Assembly (NCBI GenBank): GCA_023053575.1
Contig: JAKZAP010000013.1
Location: forward strand, 7,763,523 to 7,827,522
From: Branchinecta lynchi
Taxonomy: Eukaryota > Arthropoda > Branchiopoda > Anostraca > Branchinectidae
Reading direction: 5' to 3'
DNA length: 64,000 nt
Shown here: positions 33,163 to 42,340 of the stretch, piece after piece
Position numbering within the stretch: the stretch's first letter is position 1
Layout: each line of letters begins with the position of its first letter
Translations under genes and position numbers: made by a program
Notes under the pieces: generated by a model
What the model was told of the DNA's origin: nothing
The model's database searches: none
The model's input: the letters and a program-made list of their open reading frames with translations, nothing else

Positions 33163-33324
33163 TACACTGTCAAACAAAATCTTGCAGTATTTGCTAGTGG
33201 GATTAATCTTGTTTTTATTGAGATAAGATAATCCCTATTTCGGATTAATTTTATCCCAATAGGGATAAGATTAATCCCAATAGTAAATACTGCATCCTTA
33301 TTCGGACAAACTTTTTACAGTGTA
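33163..33324. mobile_element. MITE with TA target site, copy 1
   Basis: Inverted repeats CACTGTCAAA... and ...TTTTTACAGTG are flanked by TA on both sides. Inside, GCAGTATTTGCTAGTGGGAT and the complement of AGGGATAAGATTAATCCCAA make a near-continuous hairpin. The TA duplication suggests a Tc1/mariner-type origin. Second copy at 37251-37383. Confidence 0.75.
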
Positions 33325-33329
33325 GTTGC

Positions 33330-34730
33330 GGCGAAACTACCGATCCTTGTCTGAACATCCGAAAAACCAGGCGTTTTAACGTCTTTTGTTACATCAATAA
33401 AGAGACTGTTAGGTTTGTGTCACTTATTTGATCAGAACCCATTAAGAAAGCATTCCAATTTCTTCATAGGAAGACGAACAAAAACATTCAGCATGTTTAT
33501 GAAGGACTCGGGACCAAACCTTGGCGTGTTGCCACTGTTGCCAGATCGCTTGCCTGATCGTTATTGAAAGAAATCGGAATGAATTTCATTGACTTCGTCT
33601 GTTGAACTTTGACATAGCAACAGTGAGGCGTGGCGCCGAGTCAAGGGGTTAATGATTTTTGTAAACGGCAGGAAAAACGAAGTCTGGGCTCCTCCTTCCG
33701 AAAAAAAAAATCCCCTTCAGCACTACACCGGACAGTTGGTAAAGTTAATCCTAAAGTATGAGGAATCAGTAGTGAGCCCACTAAATGTAAAATGGCCGGA
33801 TTCAGGGCACTGGTTTCAGATCATGAAAAACAATGGGAAATGATAATAACGAGTTTTATTTACGCACTGAAAAGAAAAATAGTGCAGTAAGAGAAGAAAG
33901 AAACATAACTCTAAGCTTTCGATAACGCGGGTAATGCGCAAGATCAAAAGGAATAATGGACGGCTGCTGTCCATAGCCATGACATGCAAAACTTTTATCC
34001 CAACGGCCTTTGCTAAGGCTTGGTTCTCCAATTTCCGTACCGGATTCGAAAATTGTCACCACGTCCGGATGATCGAAAGTTCCTCTAAATTCAGCACATG
34101 TACGGGATTCAGCATCTGTACCGGATTTTGTGGGAAACAAGTTCTTTACGGAATCTCAAGTTTCAAAAAGGATTTTTTTACGACCGCATCCCTTCTCATA
34201 CTGTCGTATCTGCTGTCATTAGTGCTAATTGGACTCTGATGCGAAGGCTATCGTCATCCCTTCAGGGATCCGTCTTGTTTATATTACTACTTCATTCTAT
34301 GCTCTAATCGGTCCACCCGTTCGTATTCTCATTCGCAAGTTTCGAACGAAACCCATGTCAGGTTTATCCACCCTTACTGCATTACGCTGAATTTGCGAGT
34401 TTCCGTATTTTGCTCCTTTTGAGGCAGAGTAAGGTCCCGCTAAAAAAAAAAAAAAAAAAAAAAAGGCCGGGCGAGGCTGCAGAAGACAGCCGGAACGGGC
34501 TTATAAATTTTGATAAACCCGCAGAGTTTTAAAGGATCACCTGTGCTGGATTATACTCTAGATCACTAAGTCCAAAACACGCCAGTGAACCTCGGGAAGA
34601 ACGAGAAACGTCTCTCGAACGATGACTTAAATTCTGTGACAACCAATCAACGACGTTCGTCGGGGACAGTTGTAGTGACGGTTCCGACTATTCCGCTAGG
34701 TACACTGCGATTCTTATGGTCCATTTACAC
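33330..34730. other. no recognised gene; A run
   Basis: A 23-base A run is at 34442-34464 and sequence near 34545-34580 is the complement of 24630-24670. The open frame 33652-33843 has no recognisable domain and ends in stops without a donor. Confidence 0.4.
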
Positions 34731-34898
34731 ACTGCGTAAAATCCGAGCGTATTTTACGCACGTTTTGAGCTTGAAAACATTTCTAGCAATACGGACGTAT
34801 TTGAGAAATCGGTCCGTTTTGTATCTAAATACGTCCGTATTGCTAGAAATCTTTTCAAGCTCATAACGTGCGTAAAATACGCTCGGATTTTACGCAGT
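34731..34898. mobile_element. foldback element with 72-bp arms
   Basis: Arm 34731-34802 (ACTGCGTAAAATCCGAGCGT...) and arm 34827-34898 (...CGCTCGGATTTTACGCAGT) are inverted copies with only a few differences around a 24-base loop. Possible self-folding MITE. It lies 100 bp before the first JH2 exon. Confidence 0.85.
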
Positions 34899-34998
34899 TT
34901 GTATACCCACCATTAATCGTCATGAAGAGTTAGTCATCAAGAGTATTGGGAAAGAAACTACATCTACTACGACCTTTTCTTTCAAGCATTTTTTTAAG

Positions 34999-35117
34999 GT
35001 CGTGAATGGGAAATGAAGGGCAAATTTACGTCCGTCCGCCGAGGCTTTTGGAAAGACGGGAAAGAAGAAAGGAGTATCGTGATCAAAAGCAGTGGGACCG
35101 AGATAAAGGATACGAAG
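34999..35117 (+). CDS. JAK: JAK exon 5: start of JH2 pseudokinase (glycine loop, beta-3)
   Basis: Acceptor ATTTTTTTAAG ends at 34998 and donor GTAATT begins at 35118. Two bases complete the phase-1 codon of exon 4. The 39 residues include REWEMKGKFTSVRRGFW, a glycine-loop-like stretch comparable to the GxGxFTKxxxG of mammalian JAK pseudokinases. They then give ERSIVIKSS, with the VxIK lysine of strand beta-3, and end in phase 0. The glycine loop is degenerate, as expected for JH2. The next confidently placed JH2 exon (41844) starts at the catalytic loop, so the stretch with helix C and beta-4/5 is not accounted for. A foldback element (34731-34898) sits 100 bp upstream. Confidence 0.8.
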
Positions 35118-35340
35118 GTAATTTTTATTTCTTTGGAAGTCTTCAGGAACAAGACAAAAGGTTTCGATCGGATCCGAAATGAAGAATTTATTGGATTTCT
35201 TCATCCGGACAGTCGGGTCTTTTAGATTTCTGGTGAGGCATGTTAGTTATTCCTACCCGACCCCTAACCTTTTTGTTGTGACATAAATAGTTTGACCACT
35301 GCATCTTTTTATGTCAATCATTTCTTATTTAAATACTAGA

Positions 35341-35530
35341 ATAGTAGTGACACTTATGACGAATTATTTTTGTACTTGTCATTTTAATTTGCGTTCGTAG
35401 TTTGATGAATTGTATTTTAAACCTTGAATTGTATAATAGTAGTGACACAAATGACGAATTTGTTCGTACTTGTTATTTTAATTCGCGTTCGTATTTTGAT
35501 GAATTGTTTTTTAAACCGTGAATTGTATAT
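35341..35530 (+). repeat. 95-bp tandem duplication
   Basis: AATAGTAGTGACAC at about 35340 and again at 35435. The units share TTTTAATTTGCGTTCGTA / TTTTAATTCGCGTTCGTA and differ at scattered positions, so the duplication is not recent. Confidence 0.8.
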
Positions 35531-35539
35531 ATAAATCAT

Positions 35540-35660
35540 AGGTTACCATTGTAAATATATCCCTTGGTTGATCTTTTTATTTGTAATGACATGTCCAGGA
35601 CTATATTTTGTTTGTAAAAGATATTTATGGATAAATAAACCGAAGTGTAATTGTAATCCA
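35540..35660 (+). mobile_element. LINE 3' end
   Basis: GGTTACCATTGTAAATATAT, TCTTTTTATTTGTAATGAC, and ending TAAATAAACCGAAGTGTAAT. Same as the minus-strand copy at 7018-7165. Confidence 0.55.
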
Positions 35661-36820
35661 TTCGAAGAAACATATAAACTTTAAAGCGTTTTATTAATAG
35701 GTAATTATTGTCTATCTTTGATTTCTGGTCTCATCCGCATTACAACTGGAATGTAAATGCTAAACTCACAGAATATTCTGATGCAAACGTTCTTTAAACA
35801 AGTACGTCATATGTGGGTTAAATAAGGCGATTTGTTCTTTCCGAAATTTTTGGCTAAATTCTGGCTCAGATCGTAGTCTGTATACTCGCTAGAAAAACAA
35901 AGCAAAAATATTGATTCAGTCTTGTTAATCCCATTTCTATACTGACACGAACAGCTGGACAAAGACATTTATTAGTTAACGATATCCGATGTGTACGGTC
36001 GACTTCGCAGGAAAACGGAGCTGGAAGACCGCTTTTCTATTTCTTCTTCCAGTTTGAATAAAGATGGATAGCATGTCGCCCTACGTTTAAGTCGATAAGC
36101 TATTTAGCTTGAACAAATATTTTTTTTCTGGTCTTATTCTGAGACTCCCACCTCTAGATATTAGGCTACGGGGCCACTTTTCAAACTTTACTCTTATTTT
36201 GGCCCAGTTGGAACATCATACATGTACTCGTTCGAAAATTATTTTGCTAACAGGCTGACAGGCAGACGGACGGACAACTTTAAATAGTCATTTACTTTCC
36301 GGGATCCCAAGAGCCCTCAGGCCAGAGATGCAACTATTTGTTGGAAATGTCACTGATGTAACCCTCCTTGAACAAGAAGAATAATTATTAATGTTATTAG
36401 ACTTTTTTTTTTAACCTGAATAAACCAATCCCCCCCCCCCATGTTCCGTTGGGATCCAAAACCCTAGTTTGTTTCGAATTTCTTGATCGGGTAAGTATCA
36501 GATTTTGTGGGGAAAAGAAGGACCGTTGACAGCATGTTCTATTGACTGTCTTAGACTCCGCTGCCGATACCCTGATACCTGCAGTGTTTGAAACCGACGA
36601 AGGAGAAGATTGAACCCTATATGTGCGAATCTACAACCTGGCAAAAGATGTTAGCCCTTTAGAATTTCTGATCGAACCCTGATCCCGGTCGGACTATTGG
36701 AGACAACTAAGTTAAGATATCTAATCAGAAAGTCTTCTTCCACGCGAATTGACACTCCAGTCAACTTGACAATTGTGGTCTTGGTTTTGCCGAATTTAGT
36801 TTGATTTCAATCGATTTATT
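35661..36820. other. no recognised feature
   Basis: This is where the missing JH2 helix-C/hinge exon could lie, but I found no stretch with a matching protein and splice sites. A C run is at 36431. Confidence 0.35.
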
Positions 36821-37250
36821 GGTCCGATGGGAAAACGGAAAGGATCAACATGTTGTCTTCCCCCTTTAACATGCTACTTAACTTGATTAAGAAATTCTAG
36901 TGAAGCCAAGTCCTTGTTCTCGATGGATTCTGGTAGAACTATTTGTCCCCGGATAAAAAGAGGCATAGATAAAGAATCAGCGCGTCATCTTATCCCATAA
37001 TTGACTCAGGTCAAGTCATACCGTTGTTGGTTTTTCTGTGTTTCCAGTTTTGCTGAATCCCTGTCGAGCAGTTCGCAAGAGTTCGGAAAATGATGCGGGG
37101 AGTTTTGCCGGATTTTACCACATTTTCCAGATTTCATCGAGGCGCCATCAGGGGAGGGACATAATTATGGTGTCAAAGGTCACTGACATTTGGGATCTCA
37201 AAAGATTGGTTATAAAATAGAACTGATATTTTCACGATTTAATGTGTCTA

Positions 37251-37383
37251 CACTGTGCAGTATTTGCCACTGGGATTATTCTTATCTCTATTGGGATAAA
37301 ATTAATCCGGATTAGGGATAATCTTATCTCAACAAAGACAAGATTAATCCAGGTAGCAAATACTGCAAAAAAAATTTACAGAG
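37251..37383. mobile_element. MITE with TA target site, copy 2
   Basis: TA|CACTGTGCAGTATTTGCC at the left and the complement TA|CTCTGTAAATTTTTTTTGC at the right. The interior palindrome is GGGATAAAATTAATCC-like, as in 33163-33324. Confidence 0.75.
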
Positions 37384-37504
37384 TAGATTAGCCCATCTCC
37401 GAAGTATTTAAAAATTAAGCACGTCGTGGTAAAAAAAAGTTCTGAAGTCAAGCCAAAGAAAGGAGTTCGAAACACCAGATAGACGTGTAGGACCTCATCA
37501 AGTC

Positions 37505-37600
37505 TTGCAAAATGAACAAGACCAAAGGTTTCGATGGGATCCCAAAAATTCAATATCTGATCCAGACAACTGGGTCTTGTCTTAGCCAGATCCAGTCTCC
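37505..37600 (-). repeat. family B tail fragment
   Basis: AACAAGACCAAAGGTTTCGA, TGGGATCCCAAAAATTC and GATCCAGACAACTGGGTCTT are the complement of the family B end. Confidence 0.65.
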
Positions 37601-38274
37601 GTTTTTGTTTGTTAGTAAGATTTTTCTTTGGAATATTTTGCCATTTATCTCGTTTTGAACAGTGTTTTTGTCGGTGCTACTAACATGATATGTCCTTCGT
37701 CTTTCGGTTACATCCTCGTCAGTATTTCTTTGATGTGCCCTCCTGCTTGAGTATAGTTTAGGGCAAACTTTAGCCATTCAGAAATATATGTGAACCTGAT
37801 CTGTGAAATGAACCTATGATATTAAAGGTCAGCCTCCGACATCGAGTTTGATATTGGATTATATATGAACCCTGATATATGAACGGCAAACTTAAAGGCG
37901 GGCTCAAAATTGCGCTGTTTCTCCTTAAACCAACTGTACTTCCTCTCACGATACGTGTCGACTTTTCCTTCAACAAAAGTTTCATAAACAATGGAAAAAC
38001 TGCACATAGATCCACTTCCTCTCTGTCGTAAACTGTATAGCCTTTAACCCCTTTGCTTGGTTACGATCACTCTTTTCTTCCGATTCCGTGACGACAGAAT
38101 TCCCAATTCCTTCCATGAGCTTCATGAATAACCCAAAAACATTTAGCACTGACATATCCATTAGTTTCGATATCAACTTGCAAACAGTTAACCTTTGCGG
38201 ATGTGCAGAATGTTTTTTTTTCATTTTTATTATCTTTCTTGCTTTATGAATAGTCTGATTGATAGCCAGAAATT

Positions 38275-38754
38275 CTACGGCGCACTTGCTCTATCTCTTT
38301 CCTCAATCTTACTAAACTCTAAAGCCCTTCCAACAAAATTCCCTACTGCGATAATATACCTCGGCGACGTTGATTTCAAAATCCCAGGGTGAAAGCCATC
38401 ATTCCCCTTTTCAAAGATACTTCCCCTCAAATGTGAGAGGCTACGACACCGCAGGAGAATGTGGCCAAGCCCATACTCACCTTCCCCACAAACCGGGCAA
38501 GACCTATGCATTTCCGGATTTCTCTTTCTTTCCCAAACTTTCCCGAAAGGTAGACAATTTGCTCGCGCAATTTGCTCGGCGGCTTTTTGAGCCCAGTGTG
38601 ACCAAGCTCTAAACCGCATGAAGGCTGTGAGTGGGATATCAAGAATTAGCTCCCGCGTGATCGTCTTTTTTATATTTATTTTACTTTCCAGCCTTTTCTT
38701 CATGCACTTCGAACATGTCTTCACTGGAGTGATGACTGCATTGCCACATTTCAT
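38275..38754 (-). pseudogene. R1/I-like LINE pol C-terminus with zinc finger
   Basis: A 159-codon minus-strand frame without stops. SCPVCGEGEYGLGHILLRC gives C-x2-C-x8-H-x4-C, the C-terminal finger of R1/I-type retrotransposon pol proteins. Upstream AFMRFRAWSHWAQK is also coding-like. Earlier parts toward 37600 are broken by stops. Confidence 0.7.
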
Positions 38755-38929
38755 GGGATTTTGTTGTCACTAACTCTAGTGCCATCTCTAGTCATGGAAT
38801 ATTTCCCTCTTGGCCCACTGGATGTTTTTCTAAGAAAGGAAAGAGATTCCTGTAGTACGGTCGATCTCGTTGAAGCCAGCACATATCTTGCAAAAGCGCT
38901 TTTTTACCTGGTGAGTATTTCGTGAAATC

Positions 38930-39645
38930 TGATAACGAATATCTGTGAAGGCGTGACCTACGTAAATGACAGAAGTTAGTTGTCCGTCGCAAAAACACGA
39001 CAACTCTCGAAGGGAAAGATGTTTGGATGAAACTTGGTGTGAGTACTCTTTGGGTCAAGGGAGTCAAGTTCATAGATGGGCTCTGTAGCTCAGCATTTAG
39101 GGGTGGGGCAGGGGTTTCACATTAAGGGCAGTGAACAATTTTTTTTTAAACAGCTAATGAGTTAGTCTATTTAGGGTTAAAAAGACATGCTGAACATGAA
39201 TATGAAAACCATTTTGGCCGGACAAGTAGTTCGCCCGGAATGCGGCCAAAACTCGAAAGCTTTTTGAAAAGTAAAAGTTCTATATAAAGTTGGTTAGATG
39301 TTCGACTTAGGGGTCAGAAGACATGCTAAACATTATATGAAAATCATTTCCTTGTTGGACAAGTAGTTCGCCCGGAATCCGGTCGAAACCGGAGATTTGG
39401 TAGAAGTAGGCGGGAAGATTTGACCAATTTCATCAAAGTACATATGACGTATAGCCTAGAGGTAAATACACAAATGCTGGATCCATATGTGAACTTGGTT
39501 TTCTCAATGATTTGCTTTTGGCCTTCTTCTGTTTCTAAATCTTAATAGTAAGAATGTTCAAGGAGTCTGGCGAAGCCCTGATATCTACAAGGCCAAATTG
39601 TCTGGATAAATTTTTGGGATCCCATCGAAACCTTTGATCTCGTTC
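38930..39645 (+). repeat. family B repeat
   Basis: ACAACTCTCGAAGGGAAAGA, GATGGGCTCTGTAGCTC, two units with GGACAAGTAGTTCGCCCGGA, and the tail TTTTTGGGATCCCATCGAAA at 39613. Confidence 0.7.
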
Positions 39646-40072
39646 ATACTGTAAATAGAATATAATTCATCATTAGCCAAAATGTCTTTATAAAACAAAG
39701 TGATAGCATACAATAGCAACACGGCAGAAATCTGAATTTCCAATCGGTTTATTTTCTTTCACAGCACAAAAACTAGCATCATGAAATATGTGCTTTTCAG
39801 GAAGACTGCCGTAGAAGTGGACCTTGTAAAAGATTAGGAATCTCATTCGGTTTCTACTCATTTTTGACATTTTATGCATGGAATCTTTCCTTTTTCTCAT
39901 CATTTGTGTCTAAAATGGACATGGCTTTTCGTATGATATATTGTCTCCGGCAGACGAAGACCGAACAGAGCTTATTCTTCTGTGGACAGTAATTCCGGAT
40001 TGCAAGTCTGTGTCTTATTGAGACACACATTATAAATCAGTCAGAGTTGACAAGACAGTTCGAATTGATTAT

Positions 40073-40377
40073 GAGCGTGTTCCATCCTACTTCCCGTAGT
40101 TACTACGCATGACGTCACGAATTCTGGCTTTTTGCCGTCAAGGCTGGAACGATTTTTCTATTTTCCAGCAGGATCTCACGCCAGGGGCGAATCCGACCAA
40201 TCACGTTCCAGAGATGCGTAGTTACTACGCTTACCACGCTCCCGAGCATGGTAAGCAAATAGTAACTATTAGTTACTATTCCGACAAGGTTGGAACGGTC
40301 AGCGTAGTAACTTTTCGTGAGGATGGAACGGAAATAGTAACTAATAGTAACTATTGTTACAAGGGTGGAACACGCTC
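40073..40377. mobile_element. MITE with GAGCGTGTTCCA ends
   Basis: Left GAGCGTGTTCCATCCTAC, right complement GAGCGTGTTCCACCCTTG. Flanked by TAT on both sides (40070-40072, 40378-40380), a possible 3-base target duplication as in PIF/Harbinger. The interior is rich in GTAGTTACTACGC and TAGTAACTATTAG palindromes. The open frames across it are by-products. Confidence 0.75.
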
Positions 40378-40434
40378 TATAAGTGACCAGGAGGTACAAA
40401 TTTGGTATACTCAAGATGACTAACTCTCCTTGCC

Positions 40435-40640
40435 GATGCAGAATCGCCTGGTACGCAGCGGAAGAGCCAGAAGCGTTATCACCTCGGGTATCACAGCTGC
40501 TCCCGAATCGCCGTGGTTGTTTGACACAGGATTTGAGTAGTTGAGTTTGAGTTGAGTCGCCGGTGAGACGTGTTCTTCCTGAGGATCACTACATCCACTT
40601 TAAGGTGGATATAGTCCTTTAGGAAGAAGGGTGAACAATG
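40435..40640 (+). repeat. repeat shared with 24475-24640
   Basis: CCTTGCCGATGCAGAATC, ATCACAGCTGCT, GACACAGGATTTGAGTAGTT and TTCTTCCTGAGGATCA correspond one to one with the 24.5-kb copy. Confidence 0.6.
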
Positions 40641-40872
40641 CTGCAGGTTTTCAGCTATTTCCCGTATTGTATCTTTGCGACTGTGTATCCGCGGCCAAAT
40701 AAATATTGGGTGCCTGGCAAAATTCGTAGTAGCGGCAGATCTCTTTTCGTGAATTGGTTTTCACCGACGCAGTATTTTCAATTCGCGTTTTCTCACTGGA
40801 ATCTTGAAATACTTTTGTCGAATTTCGGATCAAAGTGGATCAGACACAGTCCATGAAAATTTTAACAAATCG

Positions 40873-41160
40873 GCTGTAAGTAAGTAAGTATATTTATAAC
40901 CCACAAAATGTTTTACAACAAAAGAGTTTGGAGTAAAGATAAATAGAAAAAAAAAGATAACAGGAAAATAACATACGAAACATAGAATAGGCCTCCAGCT
41001 TTCAATAAAGAAAAAGTCCAATCAGTCGGTGATTAGACTTTCAAAAAAGTCTATTCAGTAAGACTTTCAAAAAAGTCTAATCAGGTGATTAGACCACAAG
41101 TCTGGATGTCTTTCTAAGAAGAAGGTAAAGCTAAAAGTGAAAACCTGTGTTTGGTTTTTT
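40873..41160 (-). mobile_element. probable LINE 3' end with (ACTT)n tail
   Basis: On the minus strand the sequence ends in GGGTTATAAATATACTTACT and a TTAC repeat at 40876-40889. The same ending is on the + strand at 55520-55540 and 62865-62900. Confidence 0.5.
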
Positions 41161-41438
41161 TATTTGTGTTTAATGGAAATAGTAAGTCTGGTAGATTTCT
41201 TTTTCAATCAGGTTTCTGATCTCTGACCGAACTAGAATCTCTGGCGGTGAAGACCATTGAGCTGGATAGAGCAAGAAATGTTCAGATATCTTAGCAGCCT
41301 CTTAGATATTAAGGAGATGACAAAAAGATGATTGACCCTTCCGTGGCATGTCAGGGATTCCTTGTGGTTTGGTTGTTTGCTATTGCTTACGGAGCGGTTG
41401 GAAAAGATTGATCGATGGAGACAATTTATTCTGTCTAG

Positions 41439-41508
41439 ACCATTACTCTCTGATCTCCCGTGTTTGCTATGGCTTTGCCTGGGAAATGATAGCGTGGAAA
41501 CAGAGAAG
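41439..41508 (+). CDS. possible JAK JH2 helix-E exon (unconfirmed)
   Basis: A weak candidate. An acceptor TTCTGTCTAG ends at 41438 and a GTTGAG donor starts at 41509. Read with two leading bases, the segment gives HYSLISRVCYGFAWEMIAW. Its V-x-x-x-F-A-W-x-M spacing resembles the helix-E pattern of JAK pseudokinases (V-A-K-Q-L-A-W-A-M). It would leave two bases (AG), which could join an alternative acceptor at 41846 and still give the same Ser-Glu-Arg. No exon bringing the frame into this segment was found, the donor is poor, and the region could be repeat-derived. Confidence 0.22.
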
Positions 41509-41843
41509 GTTGAGATCGGAGCGTGACTATTAAAAGGAATGCAGAACTAAATATTGTTGCTCTTCCAGTATTGTTTGAAGTCTCCTTATCTCTCTCTCAT
41601 CTCTCTTTATACTCGGACTTCTAAAAATAGCAATTTTTGATAAAATGTCTGGGCGTAGCCTACATCCAGTTTTGTGTAGGCTCATGCCTTCTACTCTGGT
41701 CTAAGAACATGTTCAGCGTAACATTCCCTCGAGGATCTGCCATGTCGAGAACGGCTTCTGGTAGATGAAAATTGAGCTTGGAAGAGTGTAGGAAATTGGA
41801 GCGTTTGTTTTTCTCTCCTTTATTTATTTGCTTTCTCGTTCAG

Positions 41844-41965
41844 AGCGAAAGAAATGCCGTTCATGGGAAGATCCGCGCCTGGAACGTCTTTGTTTCCAGA
41901 TACTCTCAAGATTCCCTTAGGGTAAAACTGGCTGACCCAATTGTCCCAGCGAACTTGGAAAAAGA
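41844..41965 (+). CDS. JAK: JAK exon: JH2 catalytic-loop and DPG-equivalent segment
   Basis: The acceptor after a long pyrimidine run (GCTTTCTCGTTCAG) gives exon start 41844 (41846 is an alternative). The donor GTAAGT is at 41966. The peptide reads NAVHGKIRAWNVFVSRY, then VKLADPIVP. In JAK pseudokinases the HRD motif is replaced by HGN and DFG by DPG. Here the equivalents are HGK and ADP, so catalytic Asp and metal-binding Asn are both altered, as expected for a regulatory pseudokinase. The exon leaves two bases (GA) that are completed by the first A of the next exon. Confidence 0.87.
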
Positions 41966-42048
41966 GTAAGTACCCTTGTTCTCCTCCAGCCTTGTCTAGT
42001 ACGCCTTTGGGGTACTTTCTATTTACAGACAGACCTGCCGATGGGGGC

Positions 42049-42340
42049 TCAACTAAAAGTGGGAATGGAACGGAAGGGCACGGTGCAAGAGAAACGCGTA
42101 CTAAAATCGGTAACGCTACACCAGGAGGAACACACAAAAGGGGGAACGATGCACCGTCGTTCCTTGTTTTAGTAGCTTGTTTGCGTACGACTTTTGAATC
42201 ATTCCCGAGCACAATCCCTGTTCTAGTAGTTGTACGCCGTATTTTAGTCGGTTAACCCACGAATGATACGGGGCAGCGTTCGTTGAAATTTGGTTCCTTG
42301 TTCTAGGAGGAGCAAGTACTAAAACCGGGAACGACACCCT
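42049..42340. repeat. GTACTAAAACCGG-type repeats
   Basis: CTAAAAGTGGGAATGGAACG, GTACTAAAATCGGTAACG and GTACTAAAACCGGGAACGA recur. A related inverted region is at 44460-44690 (CTTCCGTTCCGTTCCCGTTT). It interrupts the 5' part of the intron and contains no exon I recognise. Confidence 0.45.

Noticed and set aside
33652..33843. Missing SH2-JH2 linker exon
   Set aside because: Coding-like composition, but no acceptor/donor pair in the needed phase and it ends in tandem stops.
35118..35225. Reading through the donor of the first JH2 exon
   Set aside because: The frame stays open, but the sequence is a family B end (AACAAGACAAAAGGTTTCGA) and the GTAATT donor gives the right phase.
40109..40423. 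104-codon open frame as a gene
   Set aside because: It overlaps the MITE at 40073-40377 and is made of its palindromic repeats.
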